Shown here piece after piece: positions 51,681 through 59,169 of a stretch of 64,000 nucleotides of DNA. The notes under the pieces are model-generated. The model ran no database searches, was not told where the DNA came from, and worked only from the letters and a program-made list of their open reading frames with translations. The stretch lies in NCBI GenBank assembly GCA_002436005.1, contig DIXG01000075.1:6582-70581 (forward strand), in the 5' to 3' direction. The position numbers and the translations under genes were made by a program. Every line of letters starts with the position of its first letter. Within the stretch, counting starts at the first letter, position 1. This DNA comes from Anaerolineaceae bacterium UBA6086 (lineage in GTDB: Bacteria; Chloroflexota; Anaerolineae; Anaerolineales; Anaerolineaceae).

Positions 51681-52091
51681 ATGTTTGCAAATAAGCTCTA
51701 TGATGTGATTACGCTATATGACTGTATGCAGGAACCAGCTTCCATGGCATGGCTGATCAGCATGGATGTGCCGCTGCCCGGCGTGATTCCCCCGGGAGCA
51801 TATCCTTCCCCAGACGACATTAAGCGGACGCTGGATAGCATTAGCGGCATTCATGTGGATTACCTCGAGGGGAAATCCTGCTGGCAGGCCGCGGCAACCC
51901 ACCGAGAGGACGTCAGCTGGGCGATCCTGACCGTTCAGGATTATTCCAGAGACCCTGCTGAACCGCATCGTTTTAGCTTTGTGGCGGGTTGGGATGAAAT
52001 GATCCTGCTGATCACATCTCACCTGGCACGAGTATGCGGTCCGCTAGTGCTGCTGTCGCCTTCTGGCGCACCACCCCAGATCGTGATGTAA
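51681..52091 (+). CDS. Hypothetical protein
   Basis: A 136-residue soluble protein; no membrane helix, signal or known motif is seen. It has a Pro/Gly-rich loop (VPLPGVIPPGAYPSPDD) near residues 30-46 and a C-terminal helix. An in-frame ATG at 51672 would add three residues but lies within the -10 box, so 51681 is preferred. It is alone between the subtilase and the convergent photolyase. The 112 bp after it show no clear terminator. Function unknown. Confidence 0.6.
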   Translation: MFANKLYDVITLYDCMQEPASMAWLISMDVPLPGVIPPGAYPSPDDIKRTLDSISGIHVDYLEGKSCWQAAATHREDVSWAILTVQDYSRDPAEPHRFSFVAGWDEMILLITSHLARVCGPLVLLSPSGAPPQIVM

Positions 52092-52203
52092 TCCCGGTCC
52101 AAATCTCGCATCAACGATTCCTCTGCGTGTGATTAGATTCCAGAAGCATATTCAAGGCAGCCGTGCAACAGGGGCTTTGCGCTCAGCCTGTTTTCGGCAT
52201 GGC

Positions 52204-53607
52204 TTAAGGATTTCCACGGGCTGATTTATAGGCAGCCAGGGTGCGCTGGCGAGCAAAGGCATGGTCCACAATCGGGAGGGGGTATTGTTTACCGAGCGTA
52301 AATCCGAATCCTTGTGCGTCTTCTTTGGACATTTTCCACGGTTCGTGGCGGTATTGTGGGGGTAAATCTTGCAGTTCGGGTACCCAACGGACAATGTAAT
52401 CCCCGTCAGGGTCGAATTTCAATCCCTGGGTGACCGGGTTGAAGATGCGGAAATAGGGTGCGGTATCGGTGCCTGTGCCGGCAGACCACTGCCAGCCGCC
52501 ATTGTTGGCGGCAGGGTCGCCATCAACCAGGTTTTTCATGAACCAGTCTTCACCCGCCTGCCAGTTGGTCAGCAGATCTTTGGTGAGGAAAGAGGCAGCG
52601 ATCATCCTGCCGCGGTTGTGCATCCAGCCGGTGTGCTTCAGCTGGCGCATACAGGCATCCACGATCGGGTAGCCTGTCTCGTCATTTTGCCATGCCAGCA
52701 GGTCGTCAGGGGCATCGCGCCAGGGAATGTTTTTATAGTCCGGGCGAAAGGGACCCTCCAGAACATTGGGGAAGTGGTGTAGGATGGCGGTATAAAATTC
52801 GCGCCACACAAGTTCATCCATCCAGGTGCGAATTTCGCTCCTGGCAGCTGTGCTGTTTGCCTGGATGTAAGCCATTTGTGCCTGCGTGATAACCTCTCGG
52901 GCAGAGAGAAGCCCGAACCGGAGGTAGGGTGAAAGCTGTGAGGTGCCATCCTGTGCAAGGAAATTACGCCGGCTTTGGTAATGACGGATTTTTCCACCGA
53001 TGAAGGACTCTAAACGGGCTTGAGCTTCATCTGCCGTCGCCGGGAAATCTCCTGCTGGAACGAAGTCTGGCAGCTGCTGGGAGGTAATCCCCGACGGGAG
53101 CGGTGGAAGGACTTTGGGATCTGGCAGGCAATCGGCTGGGTTTGGCAGGGGCTCGCTGTACCATTTATTTTTGTAGGGCGTGAAAACAACATACGGGTTG
53201 CCGTCATCTTTGAGAATCTCCTGCGGAGGATGGTAGGTGATCCCCCGGAGCAGATAAAGGGGGAGAATCTGCGCAATCGCCTGATCGCGCTGGCGGGAAA
53301 ACGGGCTGTAATCTTCATAGGCAAAGGCCCGGCAGATTTCGAATTCTCCGGCTAACTTTTCAAACGCCGATCGAGCTGGACCCTGGCGCAAGATCAGGCG
53401 GGTGCCGAGCATTTGGAGCTGCTGATCCAGGTCGGATAATGCCTGGAGGAGAAAAGCTCTGCGTTTTGGCGCGGCATCCACCATCAGCTGCGGCTCGAGG
53501 ATGAACAGGGGAATGAGTTGATCGGAATTTTCGACGGCAGAGATCAGCGCGTGGTTATCTTGCAGGCGGATGTCTCTCCGGATCCACCAAATGGAAATAT
53601 CAGTCAT
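52204..53607 (-). CDS. phr: Deoxyribodipyrimidine photolyase
   Basis: A 467-residue FAD enzyme that uses blue light to split pyrimidine dimers. The N-terminal alpha/beta antenna-binding domain starts ISIWWIRRDIRLQDNHAL. The C-terminal FAD domain has the hallmarks TGYPIVDACMRQLKHTGWMHNRGRMIAASFLTKDL and the DPAANNGGWQWSAGTGTD motif, with conserved Trp residues of the electron path. These fit CPD photolyase class I (Phr). The start at 53607 has AAAGGAG 5 nt upstream; the open frame continues 10 codons further but is rejected. The ~280-nt leader contains a 20-codon ORF and hairpins, listed separately. Confidence 0.94.
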   Translation of the reverse strand: MTDISIWWIRRDIRLQDNHALISAVENSDQLIPLFILEPQLMVDAAPKRRAFLLQALSDLDQQLQMLGTRLILRQGPARSAFEKLAGEFEICRAFAYEDYSPFSRQRDQAIAQILPLYLLRGITYHPPQEILKDDGNPYVVFTPYKNKWYSEPLPNPADCLPDPKVLPPLPSGITSQQLPDFVPAGDFPATADEAQARLESFIGGKIRHYQSRRNFLAQDGTSQLSPYLRFGLLSAREVITQAQMAYIQANSTAARSEIRTWMDELVWREFYTAILHHFPNVLEGPFRPDYKNIPWRDAPDDLLAWQNDETGYPIVDACMRQLKHTGWMHNRGRMIAASFLTKDLLTNWQAGEDWFMKNLVDGDPAANNGGWQWSAGTGTDTAPYFRIFNPVTQGLKFDPDGDYIVRWVPELQDLPPQYRHEPWKMSKEDAQGFGFTLGKQYPLPIVDHAFARQRTLAAYKSARGNP

Positions 53608-53679
53608 AACTGCTCCTTTGCCAATAATTGTACACAAAGTGGATCATTTAGGCGGGATTCGTTCAGGGTTAACGAGAAA

Positions 53680-53700
53680 GCCGCCCGAAATTCGGACGGC
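53680..53700 (-). other. G/C-rich hairpin in the photolyase leader
   Basis: On the minus strand GCCGTCCGAA pairs with TTCGGGCGGC apart from one mismatch, followed by TTTCTCGTT. It looks like a weak terminator or attenuator between the leader ORF and photolyase. Confidence 0.5.
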
Positions 53701-53724
53701 AATCTGTCTTCGGCTGCAGCACCC

Positions 53725-53787
53725 TTATCGAATAGCACCGAGGAGGGGTGCCACAGCCTTCGTTAAGTAACTACTACAGTCTATCAT
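53725..53787 (-). CDS. 20-codon leader ORF upstream of photolyase
   Basis: The sequence MIDCSSYLTKAVAPLLGAIR and a stop, directly preceded by a near-perfect ribosome-binding site (AGAGGAGGTGG, 5 nt spacing), downstream of a TTGACA promoter. It is too short to be a known protein. Its 3' half overlaps segments able to form alternative hairpins (53752-53745 with either 53740-53735 or 53725-53719), so translation of it could steer folding of the leader and expression of the photolyase 118 nt further on. It may alternatively be a small toxin-like or signalling peptide. Confidence 0.45.
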   Translation of the reverse strand: MIDCSSYLTKAVAPLLGAIR

Positions 53788-53859
53788 GTACACCACCTCC
53801 TCTTTTCGTGGGATAGCAAGAAACTGAGAAGGGTTCTGTTGTTTTTGCTTTGTGGCTAA

Positions 53860-53888
53860 AGTATCGCATAAACCGGTGGAATTGTCAA
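53860..53888 (-). promoter_or_regulatory. Promoter of the leader ORF and photolyase
   Basis: On the minus strand TTGACA (53888-53883), a 17-nt spacer, and GATACT (53865-53860). The predicted start is about 65 nt before the leader ORF. Confidence 0.55.
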
Positions 53889-53946
53889 ACGATCGTTGTA
53901 AGCACGATTGTGTAAGCACGGGGGATGAGGCGGTGAGGATTGTGTT

Positions 53947-54360
53947 TGCGGACTAAAGTCCGCACTCCAATGGGTGTCATCGCGAGCGCAGCGTGGCGAT
54001 CTTGTCGGTGGGAATGGAGGTTGAGGTCTGTGTGGTCTTTTTGCGGACTAAAGTCCGCACTCCAGTGGTTGTCATCGCGAGCGCAGCGTGGCGATCTTGA
54101 GGGTGTGATACTTATGCGGACTAAAGTCCGCAGTCCTGCGGGTGTCATCGCGAGCGCAGCGTGGCGATCTTGTTGTTGAGAATGGGGACGAGGTCTGTGT
54201 GGTCTTTTTGCGGCCTAAAGTCCGCACTCCAAAGAATGTCATCGCGAGCGCAGCGTGGCAATCTCGTTGGTGGGAATGGAGGTTGAGGTCTGTGTGGTCT
54301 TTTTGCGGACTAAAGTCCGCAGTCCTGTGGATGCCATCGCGAGCGCAGCGTGGCAATCTG
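53947..54360. repeat. Five-copy palindromic (REP-like) repeat array
   Basis: Each copy begins with the inverted repeat TGCGGACTAAAGTCCGCA (at 53947, 54042, 54115, 54209 with one change, and 54304). About 11 nt later comes a second conserved element, CATCGCGAGCGCAGCGTGGC, then AATCT or GATCT, which can itself fold (ATCGC with GCGAT). Copy spacing is 95, 73, 94 and 95 bp; three copies also share a tail ending GGTCTGTGTGGTCTTTTTG. No spacers of CRISPR type. No gene is seen in the 414 bp. It looks like a dispersed chromosomal REP family amplified locally. Confidence 0.85.
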
Positions 54361-54414
54361 GCGGGTAGTGTATAATTGTTTCGAATAGGATTGAAGATTG
54401 GAGGAGCGATTAGG

Positions 54415-55566
54415 ATGAAATATCGGAAGTTTGGGTCACTGGATTGGGAAGTCTCAGCCCTGGGGTTTGGCGCCATGCGGCTGCCTGTGATGGAAGACGA
54501 CAGAAACAAGATCAATGAGCCTGAAGCCTTTGCAATGATGCGCCTGGCAATTGATGCGGGTGTTAATTACCTAGATACGGCTTACCCCTATCACCAGCAG
54601 CAAAGCGAGGGATTGGTTGGTAAGGTGCTCAAGGATGGCTACCGTGATAAAGTCAAACTTGCGACAAAAATGCCCTGCTGGCTTGTCAAAGAAGCGTCCG
54701 ATTTTGATTTGTACCTTGAAAAACAAATGAAACGGCTGGAGGTGGATCAGATTGATTTTTATCTGCTGCATTCCCTCAACCAAAGCACCTGGCAAACGGT
54801 AAAAGATCTTGGCGTGCTGGATTGGGCAGAAAAACGCATGGCAGAAGGGTTATTCACGCATTTGGGTTTCTCATTTCATGATGACTATCCCGTATTTGAG
54901 GAGATTGTGACCGGTTACGACAACTGGACGCTGGCGCAGATCCAATATAACTACATGGACATCGATTACCAGGCTGGGCGCAAAGGGCTGCTCCTTGCAT
55001 CGGATCGCGGGCTGGCAGTAGTCGTGATGGAACCGCTGCGCGGCGGTCGGATTGCCAATAACCCGCCGCCCGCCCCTGTTGCCCGGGTGTTTGAGACCAG
55101 TGAACGGAACTGGACGCCTGCAGCCTGGGCGTTCCAATGGCTTTGGGATCAACCACAGGTGGCAACAACCCTGAGTGGGATGTCGACCATGGACCAGGTA
55201 CAGGAGAATCTTGCCACGGCTTCGGAATCAGGCGTCGGCTCACTGACCGATGATGATCGTGCTCTGATTGAAAAAGTACGTGAGGCTTACAGCTCGCTTG
55301 CACCCATTCCTTGCACGCAGTGTGAGTACTGTCTGCCCTGCCCTAATGGGGTGGCAATTCCCCGGGTATTCAGCATTTATAATGATGCTGTGTCTTATGA
55401 CACTTGGGGACATGCCAAATGGGCATATAACAACCAGCTGAAAGCCGATGAAATGGCAGATAACTGCATTGAATGTGGCGAATGTGAAATTGTCTGCCCG
55501 CAACATATTGAGATCATCGATTGGTTGGCAAGGGTACACGAAGCGCTGGCGCAGCCTGCGGAGTAA
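54415..55566 (+). CDS. Aldo/keto reductase with C-terminal iron-sulfur clusters
   Basis: A 383-residue protein. The barrel begins MKYRKFGSLDWEVSALGFGAMRLP; the catalytic Asp and Tyr are in DAGVNYLDTAYPYH, the Lys in LATKMP, the His in FYLLHSLNQ. The C-terminus adds a ferredoxin-like part with IPCTQCEYCLPCPNGV and CIECGECEIVCPQHI, i.e. two groups of cysteines suited to [4Fe-4S] binding. This subgroup occurs mostly in anaerobes and probably passes electrons between ferredoxin and a carbonyl substrate. The start at 54415 follows GGAGGAG; the upstream-open frame to 54376 is rejected. A TATAAT at 54371 lies at the end of the repeat array. Substrate unknown. Confidence 0.92.
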   Translation: MKYRKFGSLDWEVSALGFGAMRLPVMEDDRNKINEPEAFAMMRLAIDAGVNYLDTAYPYHQQQSEGLVGKVLKDGYRDKVKLATKMPCWLVKEASDFDLYLEKQMKRLEVDQIDFYLLHSLNQSTWQTVKDLGVLDWAEKRMAEGLFTHLGFSFHDDYPVFEEIVTGYDNWTLAQIQYNYMDIDYQAGRKGLLLASDRGLAVVVMEPLRGGRIANNPPPAPVARVFETSERNWTPAAWAFQWLWDQPQVATTLSGMSTMDQVQENLATASESGVGSLTDDDRALIEKVREAYSSLAPIPCTQCEYCLPCPNGVAIPRVFSIYNDAVSYDTWGHAKWAYNNQLKADEMADNCIECGECEIVCPQHIEIIDWLARVHEALAQPAE

Positions 55567-55597
55567 GTACAATTTGCAGAGTTGATAGGATAATCAA

Positions 55598-55643
55598 CAT
55601 CCCGGTGCCAATCGAGTTCGTGCTGGGATGCTTGCTACTTTTT
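55598..55643 (+). terminator. Rho-independent terminator after the aldo/keto reductase
   Basis: CATCCCGGTGC (55598-55608) pairs with GTGCTGGGATG (55620-55630), 11 pairs including G-T, loop 11 nt, then CTTGCTAC and five T. Confidence 0.6.
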
Positions 55644-55682
55644 GAGGACTTTTTCGTATATCAGGCATGAGGGAGTGACATT

Positions 55683-56531
55683 ATGTCATTTCCTGACGAA
55701 GGAACAGCAGTGACAGAAAACATGGATGAGTCAAAATCCGTTTCTCGATCCCACACCAGGCTGCGCTGGATTCTGCTGGCGCTGGCGGTCCTCTTGACGG
55801 TGGTGTGGTTGTTCCTGACGCCGGATGGGATCCTGGGTAAGGCAGACGCAGTTGGCTATGCAGTCTGTCACCGAATCAGCGTACGGGCGTATCATATTCA
55901 TGATCGTCCGATGCCGCTGTGTGCACGGTGTTCCGGGATGTTTCTGGGCGCCTTGCTGGGGATGGTGTACCAGTTTAGCCAGGGGAAAAAGGGAAAAATG
56001 CCGCCGTTCCCAGCCTTCGTTTTATTTGGCTTGATGGCGCTGGCGTGGGCGCTGGACGGTGTCAACTCGTTCTTGATGCTCACGCCAATGGTTGATGCAG
56101 TTTACGAGACGACAAACCTGACCAGGTTGATCACCGGGACGGGGATGGGTCTGGCAGTTTCTGCGGTGCTCTATCCTGCGTTCATCCAGACCATGTTCAA
56201 TACCTGGAAGGATGATTCTGCTCTGGGTAATTACCGCCAGGTTGGCGGGCTGATCTTGCTGGCTGCACTGGTCGATGTGCTGGTGGTTGTGGAGATCCCC
56301 TGGGTGCTTTATGTGCTTGCTCTGTTGAGCGCAGCAGGTGTGCTGGGGCTGTTGATGACTGTTTACAGCATGGTTTTTGTGATGATTGCCAAATTGGAGA
56401 ACACTTATTCGCAATTCAGGCAGTTGGTCAACCCGATTTTGGCTGGTTACCTGATCGCACTGGCACAGATTGGTGCCATTGACCTGTTTCGTTACCTCTG
56501 GACAGGTACGTGGAGCGGCTTTAGTTTGTGA
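55683..56531 (+). CDS. DUF2085 integral membrane protein
   Basis: A 282-residue membrane protein with about six helices. The DUF2085 hallmark is present: CHRISVRAYHIHDRPMPLCARCSGMFLGALLG, with the Cys/His/Arg pattern suggesting metal binding at the membrane face. An extra N-terminal cytoplasmic stretch of about 25 residues precedes helix 1. No catalytic role is known for the family. GGGAG precedes the ATG. A DUF4126 membrane protein follows 53 bp later with its own TATAAT box. Confidence 0.88.
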   Translation: MSFPDEGTAVTENMDESKSVSRSHTRLRWILLALAVLLTVVWLFLTPDGILGKADAVGYAVCHRISVRAYHIHDRPMPLCARCSGMFLGALLGMVYQFSQGKKGKMPPFPAFVLFGLMALAWALDGVNSFLMLTPMVDAVYETTNLTRLITGTGMGLAVSAVLYPAFIQTMFNTWKDDSALGNYRQVGGLILLAALVDVLVVVEIPWVLYVLALLSAAGVLGLLMTVYSMVFVMIAKLENTYSQFRQLVNPILAGYLIALAQIGAIDLFRYLWTGTWSGFSL

Positions 56532-56584
56532 GAAATTATGACTATAATTAGGATAAGACTGGAAGTGAAAGGATTGGAAAAGGA

Positions 56585-57139
56585 ATGGATATTTTAGCAG
56601 CGTTTGGCTTATCTGCCAGCGCAGGATTGAATGCCTATATTCCATTATTAATTGTTTCTTTGCTGGCTCGTTTCACGGATCTGATCGTCCTTTCGGAACC
56701 CTGGAAGGCAATGGGATCCTGGTGGATCATTGGGCTGCTGGCTGTTTTATCCCTGGTTGAGTTCTTTGCGGATAAAATTCCCGCGGTCAACCATGTGAAT
56801 GATGCTGTGCAGACCTTTATTCGACCGACAGCCGGCGCGATTTTATTTGCAGCCAGTGCAAAGACAATCACGGATATCCACCCGATCATCTCGATTGCTG
56901 CAGGGCTGCTGGTGGCTGGCACGGTGCATGTGGTCAAGGCGGCGGCAGTTCGTCCCGCGATTACAGCCACGACTGCCGGCCTGGGAGATGTCCCGGTCAG
57001 CCTGGCGGAAGATGTGGTTTCAACCACGTTATCATTGCTGTCTATTCTACTGCCGGTTGTGGTTGGCATTGTGTTGCTGCTTCTGGCGATCTGGATCATC
57101 TGGTGGCTCACAAGGAGAACACTGAGGTCTAATAGCTGA
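56585..57139 (+). CDS. DUF4126 integral membrane protein
   Basis: A 184-residue, four- to five-helix membrane protein. The N-terminus LAAFGLSASAGLNAYIPLL is typical of DUF4126, as are FADKIPAVNHVNDAVQTFIRP and GTVHVVKAAAVRPAITATTAGLGDVPVSLAEDV. Function of the family is unknown. TATAAT at 56543-56548 and AAAGG lie upstream of the ATG. The neighbours on both sides are also small membrane proteins of unknown function, transcribed in the same direction. Confidence 0.88.
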   Translation: MDILAAFGLSASAGLNAYIPLLIVSLLARFTDLIVLSEPWKAMGSWWIIGLLAVLSLVEFFADKIPAVNHVNDAVQTFIRPTAGAILFAASAKTITDIHPIISIAAGLLVAGTVHVVKAAAVRPAITATTAGLGDVPVSLAEDVVSTTLSLLSILLPVVVGIVLLLLAIWIIWWLTRRTLRSNS

Positions 57140-57203
57140 AGTTGGCTTGTTACAATTAGGTTGTTTATTTTTGAGTCATTGTTAATTTATGAATGGAGAC
57201 CCT

Positions 57204-57548
57204 ATGTCGTATCAGAATTATCAAACCCCACCCCCAAATTATGGTTCACAATCTTCCACACTTGCCGTGATCAGCTTGCTCTCTGGGATTGCCAGTTTCT
57301 TCATTGTCCCGCTGTTGGGTGCCATTGCGGCAATCATTACCGGCGGTATGGCAAAAAAGGAAATTAATCAGAGCGCAGGAAGGATCACTGGTCTTGGCAT
57401 GGCAAACTGGGGCATGATCCTCGGATGGATCAATATCGCCTTCAGCCTGATCGGATTATGTATCGGCGTATTGATCCTCGTCGGCGCGATTTCAGCGCCC
57501 CTTTGCCTGGTTCCCTTCTCCGATATCTTCTCAAATTTCCAGTATTAA
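57204..57548 (+). CDS. DUF4190-type small membrane protein
   Basis: A 114-residue protein with a Tyr/Pro/Gln-rich N-terminus (YQNYQTPPPNYGSQSS) and two helices (about residues 22-45 and 66-95). The pattern STLAVISLLSGIASFF and GRITGLGMANWGMILGWI is typical of DUF4190/DUF4870-like proteins. The start at 57204 follows TGGAGA by a normal distance; an ATG at 57189 is too close to it. Function unknown. A terminator follows. Confidence 0.82.
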   Translation: MSYQNYQTPPPNYGSQSSTLAVISLLSGIASFFIVPLLGAIAAIITGGMAKKEINQSAGRITGLGMANWGMILGWINIAFSLIGLCIGVLILVGAISAPLCLVPFSDIFSNFQY

Positions 57549-57575
57549 AAACAACACACCTGGATTAACTTAAGT

Positions 57576-57603
57576 AGCCTTCCTTTATCGGAAGGCTGCT
57601 TTC
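57576..57603 (+). terminator. Terminator after the DUF4190 gene
   Basis: AGCCTTCC (57576-57583) pairs with GGAAGGCT (57590-57597), loop of 6 nt, then GCTTTC. The T-tract is short. Confidence 0.6.
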
Positions 57604-57630
57604 TGTGCCATGCGATCAAACGACCCTGGC

Positions 57631-58110
57631 TCACGCCACAAGGTTTGGTAATTTGTCTTCTATGACGCACTGGATCAGAGCTTCCAGTGCCCTTTCGGCG
57701 TTTTCTCGCTCCCCATCATTCAAGCCTAATTGTTGGAACTCCTCCTCATCCAGGATGAGATAATCGCCATTGGGATAAACTAACAGGTCGAGCGCCAGGT
57801 CCACATAAGCCACCTTACCGGGTGTAATCTCGGCTGGTTTGGTGATGTTGCAGTACCAGCCCTTGATGCGGTTGTCAGTGCGATCGTGAATTTCGAATAT
57901 GTTGTACCAGCGATCCTTGAAATACCGTTCGAGAAACCGGTCGTTGCTTTGCAAGGTGATGCCGTGAAAGGGCAGGTCGTCTCGATTGAAGAAGGCTTCG
58001 ATCAGCACACCGGACTCGCCGCGTGCCACAATTCTGCCCTCATAACGCCAGGTTTCTTCTCGGCGGGTATTTAACTTGATCACAAGCACATTTTGATCTT
58101 CATGTGGCAT
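57631..58110 (-). CDS. DUF402-family protein at the end of the thiamine operon
   Basis: A 159-residue soluble protein. DUF402 features are NRDDLPFHGITLQSNDRFLERYFKDRWYNIFEIH, KGWYCNITKPAEI, VAYVDLALDLLVYPNGDYLILDEEEFQ. Family members include a nucleoside tri/diphosphatase of Staphylococcus and the FAU-1 RNA-binding group. It follows thiQ by 4 bp if the ATG at 58110 (GGAG at 9 nt) is used; an ATG at 58125 would overlap thiQ. Placement suggests a thiamine- or nucleotide-phosphate-related role, but this is not shown. Confidence 0.82.
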   Translation of the reverse strand: MPHEDQNVLVIKLNTRREETWRYEGRIVARGESGVLIEAFFNRDDLPFHGITLQSNDRFLERYFKDRWYNIFEIHDRTDNRIKGWYCNITKPAEITPGKVAYVDLALDLLVYPNGDYLILDEEEFQQLGLNDGERENAERALEALIQCVIEDKLPNLVA

Positions 58111-58114
58111 GGGG

Positions 58115-59164
58115 TTATGCTCCATTTCTCAGGCAGAGGACGTCCTCAGGTTGATAGCTGACAGTGAGTTCATTTCCCAAAGCAGGTGGGTCGGGCAGGT
58201 TCACCGTAAAAGGTGGAAGTTGATCATGAATGTGAAGGCTGACCAGGTAGTTTTCACCCTGAAAGACCCGGTCCATCACGCGGCCTGTGACCTGGTTGGG
58301 GCAATCTGCCTGGCTTTGGCAGGCTTGCGTTGGGCGGAATAGCAAGCTGACCTTTTGCCCAAGGTCAGGCGTTTTCCCTTCACAGGCGGGTTGAATGTGC
58401 CCCAGGGCTGTGTTCACTTTTAGCGGGGTGTGCCCAATCACTTCTCCCGGCACCAGGTTACCCAATCCAAAGAATTCTGCTACCCAGCGATTGTGCGGGT
58501 GATAGTAGATCTCTTGCGGCTTGCCACTCTGGAGGATCACACCGTCATGCAGCAGCAGCAGCCGGTCGGCGATGGCAAAGGCTTCTTCCTGATCGTGGGT
58601 GACATAAATGGCAGGCACTTTGGTCTGATGCAGGATGCGCCGCAGTTCGCGGCTGAGCTGTTCCCGCAAGGTGCGATCGAGCGCTCCCAGGGGTTCATCC
58701 AGCATGAGCAGGCGGGGTTCGGGTGCCAGCGCCCGAGCCAAGGCGACGCGCTGCTGCTCACCACCGGAGAGCTCAGTCACTTTGCGGTTTGCAAAATCAG
58801 CCATGTTGATCGTTTGCAGGGCTTTTTGCACTTCCCGCCGGATTTGTTCTTGTGAGCGATTCTGCATGCGCAGGCCAAAGGCGATATTCTCCGCCACGTT
58901 ACGATGGGGGAAGAGGGCGTAATCCTGGAACATCAATCCAAATTGCCTTTGATGGGCAGGGATATCGGCAAGAGAGACGCCATTCCAAGCAACTTCGCCT
59001 CCCTCAGCGTCTTCCAACCCGGCAATGATGCGAAGCAGCGTGCTCTTTCCGCTGCCGGAAGGCCCCAGCAAGCACACGGTCTCATCTTCATCCACCTGGA
59101 AAGAGACATCTTTCAGCAGGGGTTTGCCTTCGTAATTTTTCTGAATGTGTTCAATCGTGAGCAT
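58115..59164 (-). CDS. thiQ: Thiamine-type ABC transporter ATPase
   Basis: A 349-residue ABC ATPase with Walker A GPSGSGKST, signature ELSGGEQQR, Walker B LLMLDEPLGALD and H-loop VTHDQ, followed by a C-terminal TOBE-like regulatory domain (LLFRPTQACQ, then GRVMDRVFQGENYLVSLHI). It is longer than E. coli ThiQ (~230) and of the PotA/FbpC build, so iron or polyamine specificity would be possible; the TPP riboswitch, pyrophosphokinase and ThiB neighbours support thiamine. It starts 5 bp after the permease stop. Confidence 0.88.
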   Translation of the reverse strand: MLTIEHIQKNYEGKPLLKDVSFQVDEDETVCLLGPSGSGKSTLLRIIAGLEDAEGGEVAWNGVSLADIPAHQRQFGLMFQDYALFPHRNVAENIAFGLRMQNRSQEQIRREVQKALQTINMADFANRKVTELSGGEQQRVALARALAPEPRLLMLDEPLGALDRTLREQLSRELRRILHQTKVPAIYVTHDQEEAFAIADRLLLLHDGVILQSGKPQEIYYHPHNRWVAEFFGLGNLVPGEVIGHTPLKVNTALGHIQPACEGKTPDLGQKVSLLFRPTQACQSQADCPNQVTGRVMDRVFQGENYLVSLHIHDQLPPFTVNLPDPPALGNELTVSYQPEDVLCLRNGA

Positions 59165-59169
59165 GCAAG

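Noticed and set aside
53947..54360. CRISPR-like array
   Set aside because: The repeats are palindromic, the intervals between them are themselves similar to each other, spacing is not uniform and no cas gene is near.
53885..54515. Open reading frames within the repeat array on both strands
   Set aside because: They are made of translated repeat units with no ribosome-binding site or family resemblance.
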